DNA of 10,884 nt, from contig JANWKX010000138.1 of the NCBI GenBank assembly GCA_025451145.1, positions 1-10,884 on the forward strand, written 5' to 3'. Under the pieces are notes generated by a model. That model did not search any database. It worked only from the letters and a program-made list of their open reading frames with translations, and was not told where the DNA came from. Shown here piece after piece: positions 1 to 5,863 of this stretch. Both the position numbers and the translations under genes were made by a program. The stretch comes from Vampirovibrionales bacterium. GTDB taxonomy: Bacteria; Cyanobacteriota; Vampirovibrionia; Vampirovibrionales; JAGQHJ01. Numbering within the stretch: position 1 is the stretch's first letter; each line of letters starts with the position of its first letter.

Positions 1-669
1 AGGATTTCCGGCAATATAGCCAAGTCTAAGTCCGGCAGCGCCCCATGCCTTGGAGAATGTCCGGGTGACCAGTAGATTTTTGAACCGGTTCACTTCTCCC
101 AGGACCGAGGTGTCGGTAAAATCGGCGTAGGCTTCATCAATGACAAAAAGGGTTTCCGGGAAGGCTTGGCACCAGGCCAAGATCTGCTCAGGCGGCAGGG
201 TTGCCCCTGTGGGGTTATCAGGAGAAGCCAAAATAATCAACTTGGCTTGGTTTTCCAGGGCAGATTGCAAGGCGTGGATATCAAAGGCCAAGGTTTCTGT
301 CACTGGAACCGTTTGGATGTTGGCTTGCGCCAGGGTCAGATAATGGGGAATCATGCTGAAGGTCGGTGAGGAGATAATGCCCCGATCCACGTTGGGCTCG
401 ATAAAGGTCATGGCAATGAGGGATAAGGCCTCATCACTGCCATTGGTCAGAAGCAGCATCGGCTTGGGAAGATCCAAAAACTTGGCCAGCTTTTCCAGAA
501 ACACTTCATACTCAGGGTAGGCACAAATTCTGGCCATTTCCATGTTCTGGAAACCGGAAACCAGGCTTTGGGTATTCTCATTAAAATCCAGGCGAATTTT
601 ATCATAGCGGCCTTCTTCAGGGGCAGCATAAGGGCTTAGAGACAGAACCGCTTTACGAGGCACAATCAT
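1..669 (-). CDS. hisC: Histidinol-phosphate aminotransferase (HisC), 3' part outside window
   Basis: PLP-dependent fold-type I aminotransferase that converts imidazole-acetol phosphate plus glutamate to histidinol phosphate in cytoplasmic histidine synthesis. The first 223 residues are present; the family is usually about 350-370. Visible motifs are LDFNENT near the N-terminus, TNGSDEAL (cofactor phosphate side), the SPDNPTGATL loop with the conserved Asn, VIDEAYADF with the PLP-ring Asp, and TRTFSKAWGAAGLRLGY, where Lys207 (codon 49-51) should form the Schiff base. The ATG at 669 overlaps the hisG stop by four bases (ATGA), indicating translational coupling and one transcript with hisG. The gene runs off the left edge, so its C-terminus and downstream partners are unseen. 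HisC-like aromatic aminotransferases share these motifs, but the hisG neighbour settles the assignment. Confidence 0.95.
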   Translation of the reverse strand, partial: MIVPRKAVLSLSPYAAPEEGRYDKIRLDFNENTQSLVSGFQNMEMARICAYPEYEVFLEKLAKFLDLPKPMLLLTNGSDEALSLIAMTFIEPNVDRGIISSPTFSMIPHYLTLAQANIQTVPVTETLAFDIHALQSALENQAKLIILASPDNPTGATLPPEQILAWCQAFPETLFVIDEAYADFTDTSVLGEVNRFKNLLVTRTFSKAWGAAGLRLGYIAGNP

Positions 670-1538
670 AAAACGATTTTCTCCAAGCGATACTCTAAAA
701 TATCCTTTGCTCCTAAGGCCCTGAGCTGGGGGATGAGCTTCGGGACATCCTTGGTGGGCACTGAGACTTTCACGGCAAACCCGGTATCACCGTAGAGTGG
801 GGCAACCGTTGGGGAGCGCATACATGGCAATTGAGCCACCAGTTGGTCAAAATCCTCCTTGGCCACGTTCATTTCCAAAAGCACCCGCTGATCGGCGTTC
901 AAGGCACTTTGCATCAGCATTTGGATCTGCTCCAGTTTTTCACATTTCCAAGACGTGGCTAGGGCGTCTCCACTGGCAATAAATCGGGTGGTGGAAGTCA
1001 AAATCTCATCGATAATTTCCAGACGATTCATCCGTAATGTCGAGCCGGTGGAGGTGTTATCAATGATCATATCGGCATCTTCCGGAGGCAAAGCCTCGGT
1101 TGCGCCATGGGTCTTAAGAAGTAGGGCGTTTAATTGTTTCTTGTGAATATAATCCTGGGCAATTTTACGGTACTCTGAAGCCACAACCAGCCGCTTGCCA
1201 TCCAATCCACCGTTTTCCAGCAGATCCTCTGGGACCGCAGCGACAATTCGGACCTTGTTAAATCCAAGATCCAGCAGGGTTGTTAAATTCTCGGACTGAT
1301 CCAGCTCCTCTTCGATAATCCAATCCAGCCCGGTAAAGCCGCAATCATGACGCCCTAAGGCAATGAGTGACGGGATATTTTGAGGTTTCAACAGTTTGAT
1401 CTCAATATCAGGGTCTGAGCAGACCGGTCGATAGGAACGGTTGTTGATGGAAAATTCAATTCCTATCCGCTCCAAGAGATTGGCCACTTTCTCTTGTAGG
1501 CGCCCTTTGGGCAAGACCATTTTGAGTTTATCCGACAT
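666..1538 (-). CDS. hisG: ATP phosphoribosyltransferase, long form (HisG)
   Basis: First committed enzyme of histidine synthesis: ATP + PRPP gives phosphoribosyl-ATP + PPi. The 290 residues match the long HisG class. A catalytic pair of periplasmic-binding-like domains covers about 1-210. The N-terminal LPKGRLQEK motif is at 9-17 and the PRPP-binding loop DNTSTGST at 160-167. The ferredoxin-like C-terminal domain (about 215-290, with RSPTVAPL and a terminal EYRLEKIV) is the part that binds histidine for feedback inhibition in long-form HisG, so no HisZ partner is expected. The start at 1538 has GGAG about 10 bases upstream. The gene lies directly behind a histidine-codon leader and attenuator and overlaps hisC by four bases; hisD, which sits between G and C in many operons, is not there. 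Control therefore appears to be at two levels: attenuation (seen) and allostery (inferred from the domain). Confidence 0.96.
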   Translation of the reverse strand: MSDKLKMVLPKGRLQEKVANLLERIGIEFSINNRSYRPVCSDPDIEIKLLKPQNIPSLIALGRHDCGFTGLDWIIEEELDQSENLTTLLDLGFNKVRIVAAVPEDLLENGGLDGKRLVVASEYRKIAQDYIHKKQLNALLLKTHGATEALPPEDADMIIDNTSTGSTLRMNRLEIIDEILTSTTRFIASGDALATSWKCEKLEQIQMLMQSALNADQRVLLEMNVAKEDFDQLVAQLPCMRSPTVAPLYGDTGFAVKVSVPTKDVPKLIPQLRALGAKDILEYRLEKIVL

Positions 1539-1575
1539 GTTGAGGGTTCTCCATTATTTAATATGCTGTAATCAC

Positions 1576-1610
1576 AAAAAGGAGCCTTGATAAAATCATA
1601 AGGCTCCTTT
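1576..1610 (-). terminator. his attenuator: intrinsic terminator in the leader RNA
   Basis: On the minus strand AAAGGAGCCTT (1610-1600) and AAGGCTCCTTT (1588-1578) form a perfect 11-bp stem with an 11-base loop, followed by five U (1580-1576). It ends 38 bases before the hisG start and follows the His-rich leader ORF. Its 5' arm can also pair with an upstream segment (1657-1667), which would prevent this hairpin. That competition makes it a conditional terminator rather than the simple end of the gene at 1852-2301. On the plus strand the hairpin is followed only by CTTTGAAG, so it is oriented for minus-strand transcription. Confidence 0.88.
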
Positions 1611-1642
1611 GAAGAAATGTTTGAGACGTTGAAAGTGTTGAC

Positions 1643-1741
1643 TTAAAAATTCGTTAAAACCGGAGCCACGCTAATCAAATGGTGTCCATGATGATGGGCA
1701 ACATGATGGTGCGTATGGATTTCGAGGGCTCGATTTAACAT
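1643..1741 (-). CDS. hisL: his operon leader peptide (HisL-like), 32 residues
   Basis: A short ORF, ATG at 1741 and TAA at 1643-1645, begins MLNRALEI and continues HTHHHVAHHHGHH (residues 9-21), then LISVAPVLTNF. Nine of 13 consecutive residues are histidine, encoded by CAT and CAC. It sits 104 bases before the hisG start and just ahead of the leader terminator, as expected for a peptide whose translation senses charged tRNA-His. The peptide itself probably has no function. The upstream signal is poor: only AGAG about 12 bases before the ATG in an A/T-rich stretch, and an in-frame stop four codons upstream rules out a longer form. It is unlike the enteric HisL peptide, which has one unbroken run of seven His; here the His codons come in blocks of 1, 3, 3 and 2. 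A metal-binding peptide is an alternative, but the position and RNA folds argue against it. Confidence 0.88.
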   Translation of the reverse strand: MLNRALEIHTHHHVAHHHGHHLISVAPVLTNF

Positions 1742-1793
1742 ATTTAAGATTTACTCTGAATAATTAAAGATTAAACATCATTTATTTTGATTC

Positions 1794-1822
1794 ATCTTAG
1801 CAAGGTAGGACTGATATTTCAA
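1794..1822 (-). promoter_or_regulatory. Predicted sigma-70 promoter of the his operon
   Basis: On the minus strand TTGAAA (1822-1817, five of six to TTGACA) is separated by exactly 17 bases from TAAGAT (1799-1794, four of six to TATAAT). Transcription would begin near 1787, giving about 46 untranslated bases before the leader peptide ATG. It lies just past the stop of the gene at 1852, so the leader and hisG can be transcribed independently of that gene. Confidence 0.6.
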
Positions 1823-1851
1823 GCCACCAAGTCAAGCAAGCGTTCTGTGGG

Positions 1852-2301
1852 TTATGTCTTGTCTTGAAAAGGATTTCCAGGGATAGGTCTGATTTGGATT
1901 TGGCCTAAAAAGCTTCGGATTTCTTGTCTTCCTACACCCATAAAATCGGTTACATCCGATTCTGCAAATGCCCTTTGATCCTCAGGCGGTAGGTCGGAGT
2001 ATTGACGTTGGAAGCTCGGATCATTCAATTTTGCCTGAACTTTGGCATTGACCCAGCTGTGGTAAGCTTTTTTCTCATCACCCGTTAACACCAGGACGTC
2101 TTGGCCATCATTCATGAAGACTAATTCATAGTGCCCCGGTCTAACACGGTGGTCTTTGGTTGCTTTTCTCAATGCTGAGCTGACATAGGGGTCGCCAATT
2201 AAAAAATGATAGGTTTCATCATCACCTTGTTTCTCGAAATGAAATTGATAGGCCCCTCCAAAGCGAGGCAAGGCAAGGCTTGAAGCATTCACATAACCCA
2301 T
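1852..2301 (-). CDS. Hypothetical protein, 149 residues
   Basis: I do not recognise this family. The ORF opens at 2310, but there the first ATG directly abuts the ribosome binding site. The in-frame ATG at 2301 has AAGGAG with a 9-base spacer and is the better start, giving 149 residues. There is no signal peptide or membrane segment. The first 80 residues look like an alternating beta/alpha domain, with short hydrophobic strands (YQFHF, YHFLIGDPYV, HYELVFMNDGQDVLVLTGDE). The rest is charged and probably helical (HSWVNAKVQAKL, FQRQYSDLPPEDQRAFAESDVTDF), ending in a basic/proline-rich tail. It is probably soluble. It lies between the dinG-type helicase (divergent) and the his operon (same strand, separate promoter); neither neighbour suggests a role. 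Codon use looks like its neighbours, so I see no sign of recent transfer. Confidence 0.75.
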   Translation of the reverse strand: MGYVNASSLALPRFGGAYQFHFEKQGDDETYHFLIGDPYVSSALRKATKDHRVRPGHYELVFMNDGQDVLVLTGDEKKAYHSWVNAKVQAKLNDPSFQRQYSDLPPEDQRAFAESDVTDFMGVGRQEIRSFLGQIQIRPIPGNPFQDKT

Positions 2302-2528
2302 TTCTATCATCTCCTTTTTGACGTTGAACGACTCTTAAATTGACTTAAATTGACTTGGATTGATGAGAAGTACTGGACTAAAAACGATCCAAAAAATTTA
2401 TTGCGTTTTTGAGGAAAGCCCTCAAGGCGAGCATATTATCTGTTGAAAAATGTGCCTCAGTATTCAAATGATTCTGTGCAGGTCATAATGAAGCAGTAAG
2501 CCCTTGCCTTAAGAAAGCGGTTTCAATC
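2302..2528. other. Divergent intergenic region with 10-base tandem repeat
   Basis: This gap separates the minus-strand gene at 1852-2301 from the plus-strand helicase. It holds the AAGGAG ribosome binding site of the former (about 2311-2316). It also holds two exact copies of TTAAATTGAC at 2335-2354 followed by a degenerate third (TTGGATTGAT, 2355-2364), and a small hairpin with TTGAGG/CCTCAA arms (2409-2425) that lacks a U-run. CATAAT at 2484-2489 matches a -10 box at five of six positions, but I see no matching -35. No LexA box that I can recognise precedes the helicase gene. Confidence 0.45.
2335..2364. repeat. Tandem 10-base repeat, TTAAATTGAC x2 plus a degenerate copy
   Basis: Two identical decamers (2335-2344 and 2345-2354) are followed by TTGGATTGAT (2355-2364), which matches 7 of 10 positions. 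The period of about one helical turn would put repeated TTGAC elements on the same DNA face, which suits a regulator site in this divergent region. A binding role is inference only. Confidence 0.5.
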
Positions 2529-4460
2529 TTGTCTTTTGAGATACGCGAGCGATATCTGGAAATTGCCCAACAGCTTCCCGGCTATGAACCACGGCCCATC
2601 CAGGAAGCCATGGTCTGTGGCATTTATGAGGCTTTGGAGAAAGAGTCTACATTGGTAATCGAGGCAGGTACTGGGGCAGGAAAATCTTTTGGCTATCTTA
2701 TTCCAGCCTTGCTCTCATCTCATAAGCCCATTGTCATTTCGACTGGGACTATTGCCCTTCAAGAACAACTGATGGATAAGGATATTCCCTTTATCGCCAA
2801 GGCCATGGGGAGAACCGATCTGGAGGTCCGCTTGGTGAAAGGGCGGCGGAATTATCTGTGTATCCAGAAGCTTCAGGAGTTTGAAAAGACCCTGGGGCCG
2901 AATGCCCAGGAACGCTTGTATGTCAATATCCTGAAAGGGGCCTTTCAGGATAACTGGGATGGGGATAAGGCAACGTTAGGCTTTGAAATCCCTTCGGATA
3001 TTTGGGAAGAAGTTCAAAGTGACAGCGAGGATTGCCTGGGAAACCGATGTGTTTACTTTAAGGAAAATCCCTATCGCTTGGCCCGAGAAGATCTTCATGA
3101 AGCCGATGTCCTGGTGGTGAATCACGCGCTGTATCTACAAGACCTGATGTCGGGCCAAAGCCTCTTGCCTTCTCACGATGTGGTGATTTTTGATGAAGCC
3201 CACCAATTAAGAGGCTATGCCTTAAAAGCCTTTACGGCTCGAATCGGAAAATATGCCACCAACAAGCTGCTTCGCAAAATCAATCGTCGTCTGCACCCGG
3301 TTCCCGAGGAGTTTCATCAGACGCTTTTTCACGTTGAATCTCAATTGCTTCAATGGCTTTTTCAGTACGATAAGCCCAGCTTCAAAATCATGCCGGATGA
3401 GCAGTTTTTGCACTGGATTGGCCAACAACTGATTGTGCTCACCGAGTTGAAAACCTGGCTGGCCAATGTGCAAGTGGCGAAACTGCCTTTAATCAGCAAT
3501 GAGTTGGATCGAGACAGAGCCTTGGTTCAAAAGGATAAGCTTCTGGATCAATTAGACGGATTGATTGAACGCTGGGAGTTTTTCCTCCTGAACCAGGACT
3601 TGGAACGGGTCAACTGGGCGGAAATCAATACGGAACGGTTGTATTACGAGATTAAATCGACGCCATTAAATATCTCAGAGCAATTGGCCAGCGCCATGTG
3701 GTCCCAAAAAACCGGTATTTTGACCAGCGCGACCCTTTCGACCAATCGAGATTTAGTGATTTTCCGTGAACAACTTGGGATTCCACAAACCAAAGCGTTG
3801 AAGGATCTGGTGCTCGATAGTCCTTTTGACTTTGAACATCAATGTGAACTTTACCTGCCGCCGGCACTTCCTGAGCCCAACGACCCCATGTTTATGCCTG
3901 CCATTGTGGATGAGATTACCAGGCTCCTAAAATATACCCAAGGCCGGGCCTTTATCCTCTGTACCAGCTATACCGCCATGAACCGGATCAGTACGGCGGT
4001 CATTCCCCAAATTCCCTATCCGTGTAAAATGCAAGGCGATTTACCCAAAAACAGGTTGATTGAGTGGTTTAAAGAGACGCCTGGAAGTGTATTGTTTGCC
4101 ACAGCGACCTTTTGGGAAGGAATTGATATCCCAGGAGACTCTTTGAGCTGTGTGATTATTGATAGAATCCCGTTTTCAACACCCGATGAACCTGTTCACA
4201 GCGCCATGGTGGATCGTTTAAAGCGCCTCGGAAAAGATTGGTTTAACAGTTATGCCTTGCCAGAGGCGACCATTCGGTTAAAACAGGGCTTTGGTCGGCT
4301 CATCCGTTCCCGACAAGATAAAGGCATCGTGGCAATTCTGGATCCGAGGGTTCAGACCAAGGGCTATGGACGAAAAATCATTAGAAGTTTGCCTAACGCC
4401 CGGATTATCCATTCACTTGAGGACTCTGTTTCATTGAGAGTGGCTCAAAAAAAGCATTGA
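2529..4460 (+). CDS. dinG: DinG/YoaA-type ATP-dependent DNA helicase (XPD-like superfamily 2)
   Basis: A 5'-3' DNA helicase of the XPD/Rad3 class that unwinds damaged, R-loop or G-quadruplex-containing DNA using ATP. The 643 residues are near the usual length for DinG/YoaA without an exonuclease domain. Motifs in order: YEPRPIQ (19-25), Walker A AGTGAGKS (46-53), GRRNYLC (Cys111), DCLGNRC (Cys169, Cys174), ADVLVVNHALYL, DEAH (222-225), TSATLS, GRAFILCTSY, ATFWEGIDIPGD and QGFGRLIRS. The fourth expected cluster cysteine, six residues after Cys174, is Asn180, so a standard 4Fe-4S site is incomplete. The start is a TTG at 2529: an in-frame TGA lies at 2469-2471, no ATG or GTG lies between, and the next ATG would cut into the N-terminal motif. 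The ribosome binding site is weak (AAGAAAGCGG). It is transcribed alone, with 411 bases before the next gene. YoaA is an equally good name. Confidence 0.9.
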   Translation: MSFEIRERYLEIAQQLPGYEPRPIQEAMVCGIYEALEKESTLVIEAGTGAGKSFGYLIPALLSSHKPIVISTGTIALQEQLMDKDIPFIAKAMGRTDLEVRLVKGRRNYLCIQKLQEFEKTLGPNAQERLYVNILKGAFQDNWDGDKATLGFEIPSDIWEEVQSDSEDCLGNRCVYFKENPYRLAREDLHEADVLVVNHALYLQDLMSGQSLLPSHDVVIFDEAHQLRGYALKAFTARIGKYATNKLLRKINRRLHPVPEEFHQTLFHVESQLLQWLFQYDKPSFKIMPDEQFLHWIGQQLIVLTELKTWLANVQVAKLPLISNELDRDRALVQKDKLLDQLDGLIERWEFFLLNQDLERVNWAEINTERLYYEIKSTPLNISEQLASAMWSQKTGILTSATLSTNRDLVIFREQLGIPQTKALKDLVLDSPFDFEHQCELYLPPALPEPNDPMFMPAIVDEITRLLKYTQGRAFILCTSYTAMNRISTAVIPQIPYPCKMQGDLPKNRLIEWFKETPGSVLFATATFWEGIDIPGDSLSCVIIDRIPFSTPDEPVHSAMVDRLKRLGKDWFNSYALPEATIRLKQGFGRLIRSRQDKGIVAILDPRVQTKGYGRKIIRSLPNARIIHSLEDSVSLRVAQKKH

Positions 4461-4871
4461 TTTTCTGTGTTCGAACATGGCGAAGTCGAGCCTCAGTTAT
4501 TTTTGTCAGTTACCCACTTGGCAAAATCTTTAAACCTTTTTCGCCTTATTTTGTTAAAAAGATGTTACAAACCATGGCAATTTGAAATTACATCTGTAAT
4601 ATTATAAATACAAGTATTCTTCATTCACTCATACAGGTTGTTTTCTTCAGACGAATCCGTGAGATTCGGGTGATGTTCCTTGGCTATGGTTAAGCAATTC
4701 CCAAAAATCTTTATTTTAATCCGTTAAACCATCATTGAGTAGCTTATAACACCGTATTTAAGCTCTTCCTTCTGCAATGGATTGCTGGGCGGATGGCATT
4801 GGCAATGGACTTTTTTCCGAATAAATCTCATTTTATGGCATTTGTGGAAAGAGAGAAGGAGAGAGAAGCGT
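4461..4871 (+). promoter_or_regulatory. 411-base gap upstream of the sigma factor gene
   Basis: I find no gene here, although an ORF in frame with the sigma factor extends back to 4782; that part codes for an implausible Trp/Arg-rich stretch and precedes the real ribosome binding site (AAGGAG at 4856-4861). The gap contains the palindrome TGTTCGAACA (4468-4477). It also has an imperfect hairpin (4501-4526), possibly a weak dinG terminator, since no U-run follows directly. An inverted repeat ATTACA-TC-TGTAAT (4587-4600) lies between possible promoter boxes, and CGAATC/GATTCG arms (4652-4668) form a small hairpin. The length suggests a long, possibly regulated 5' leader for the sigma factor. 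Confidence 0.45.
4582..4608 (+). promoter_or_regulatory. Possible promoter with internal inverted-repeat operator
   Basis: TTGAAA (4582-4587) and TATAAA (4603-4608) resemble -35 and -10 boxes, but the spacing is 15 bases, shorter than the optimum of 17. The spacer is almost filled by the perfect inverted repeat ATTACA-TC-TGTAAT (4587-4600), which is where a repressor, or a MerR-type distorting activator, would bind. It would drive the sigma factor gene from about 260 bases upstream. Confidence 0.35.
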
Positions 4872-5834
4872 ATGATGAACCCTCATTTTGATGACTTTAA
4901 TGCGTTTGATAGTGAGCAAGAAATGGTGTTTCTGACTGGAGCAGAGGAAGGAGACGATTCCCATGATTTTGCGTCGAAGCCGGAAACTGGCTTTTCGGCC
5001 GATTGGACAGACCATTATTTACGGTATCTCAATCGAAAAATCACGCTTCTCTCCAAGGAAGAGGAGATCGCGTTGGCAAAGCGTATCGAAACAGGTGATC
5101 TACAAGCTAAGCAACGGTTAATTACGTCTAACTTGCGATTGGTGGTGAGTATCGCTAAAAAATATGCCGGACGCCCTGGGCTCTCCATGCTGGATTTGAT
5201 TCAAGAGGGGAATGTGGGCTTGATCCGCGCTGTCGAAAAATATGATTGGCGCTTGGGCTACCGATTTTCCACCTACGCCACCTGGTGGATTCGCCAATCG
5301 GTTTTGCAGGCTTTCTCTGAGCATGATCGGTCCATTCGTTTACCAGGTCATGTCATTGATGCCATCACCAAGCTTCGTAAAACCATTGATTCGGAAAAGG
5401 AGAAGACCGGGAATATGCCCTCGGAAAAACAATTGGCAGAGATTTTGAAGGTCTCCATCAAAAAAGTGCAACAACTGATTCGGATTTCTCAAAAACCTGT
5501 CAGCTTGGAATCCGAAATTTCGGGGCACGATCAGACCACCCAGCCCTTATCGGAGATGATTCCCTTGGAAGAACCGGCCATTGAAGATCAACTTTTTGCC
5601 GATGACAGCCATCGGTTCTTATACCTGGCCTTAAATCAGGCCCTTCAACCCAAAGAACGAGAAATCATCCAAAAGAGGTACGGCATCGGAAGGATATCCG
5701 AAGGAGATCCGAAGTGGACATTGGAGCGCTTGGGAGCTCAATATGGCGTAACACGTGAGTGCATCCGGCAAACCGAGAAACGTGCTCTCCTGAAATTACG
5801 ACATGTCTTCATACACCATCAGATGGTTGATTGA
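4872..5834 (+). CDS. RNA polymerase sigma factor, sigma-70 family (group 2/3, no region 1.1)
   Basis: Directs RNA polymerase to promoters. With the ATG at 4872 (AAGGAG 10 bases upstream; a second ATG follows at once) it has 320 residues. A short acidic N-terminus precedes region 1.2 (about 44-75). Region 2 (76-150) includes SNLRLVVSIAKKY, DLIQEGNVGLIRAVEKYD and YRFSTYATWWIRQ. Region 3 covers about 160-240 and region 4 about 248-312. The helix-turn-helix VTRECIRQTEKRALLKLRH keeps the Arg, Glu, Arg and Gln that contact the -35 box in E. coli sigma-70. Region 2.4 reads SVLQAFSEHDRSIRLPGHV, diverged from the primary-sigma pattern AITRAIADQARTIRIPVHM. With no region 1.1 and this divergence, an alternative sigma is more likely than the primary one, though I cannot exclude a primary role in an unusual lineage. 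rpsA follows 85 bases later on the same strand. Confidence 0.92.
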   Translation: MMNPHFDDFNAFDSEQEMVFLTGAEEGDDSHDFASKPETGFSADWTDHYLRYLNRKITLLSKEEEIALAKRIETGDLQAKQRLITSNLRLVVSIAKKYAGRPGLSMLDLIQEGNVGLIRAVEKYDWRLGYRFSTYATWWIRQSVLQAFSEHDRSIRLPGHVIDAITKLRKTIDSEKEKTGNMPSEKQLAEILKVSIKKVQQLIRISQKPVSLESEISGHDQTTQPLSEMIPLEEPAIEDQLFADDSHRFLYLALNQALQPKEREIIQKRYGIGRISEGDPKWTLERLGAQYGVTRECIRQTEKRALLKLRHVFIHHQMVD

Positions 5835-5863
5835 GGTTTAGAGTATTGATAATATTCTTAGGA

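Larger units (their letters stand above)
1576..1741 (-). promoter_or_regulatory. Histidine operon attenuator with alternative RNA helices
   Basis: Three minus-strand helices can be drawn. 1:2 pairs GTTAAATCGAGCC (1739-1727) with GGCTCCGGTTTTAAC (1667-1653): 13 pairs, one of them G-U, with single bulges at 1662 and 1656, enclosing every His codon. 2:3 pairs GGCTCC plus TTT of segment 2 (1667-1657) with AAAGGAGCC (1610-1602): 9 pairs with a two-base bulge. 3:4 is the terminator at 1576-1610. 1:2 and 2:3 exclude each other, and 2:3 excludes 3:4. A ribosome stalled at the His codons would mask segment 1 and favour 2:3 (read-through). A ribosome reaching the stop at 1643-1645 would mask segment 2 and allow 3:4 (termination). 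The pairings are read from the sequence; the regulatory outcome is inferred from known his and trp attenuators. Confidence 0.85.

Noticed and set aside
1576..1610. Hairpin as a simple terminator of the gene at 1852-2301
   Set aside because: It lies more than 240 bases beyond that stop, past a separate promoter and the leader ORF, and its 5' arm is complementary to leader segment 2.
1643..1741. His-rich ORF as a metal-binding or tagging peptide
   Set aside because: Its position ahead of hisG and the matching terminator/antiterminator pairings are better explained by attenuation.
2409..2425. TTGAGG/CCTCAA hairpin as a terminator
   Set aside because: The stem has six Watson-Crick pairs and no U-run on either strand directly after it; no gene ends nearby.
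4468..4477. TGTTCGAACA as a LexA/SOS box controlling dinG
   Set aside because: It lies downstream of the helicase gene, not before it, and does not match a LexA consensus closely enough to claim.
4621..4740. Possible tRNA or known riboswitch in the sigma factor leader
   Set aside because: No cloverleaf, CCA-end or recognisable riboswitch core could be drawn.
4782..4871. Thirty extra N-terminal codons of the sigma factor
   Set aside because: The stretch is rich in Trp and Arg, has no ribosome binding site at 4782, and overlaps the AAGGAG that clearly serves the ATG at 4872.
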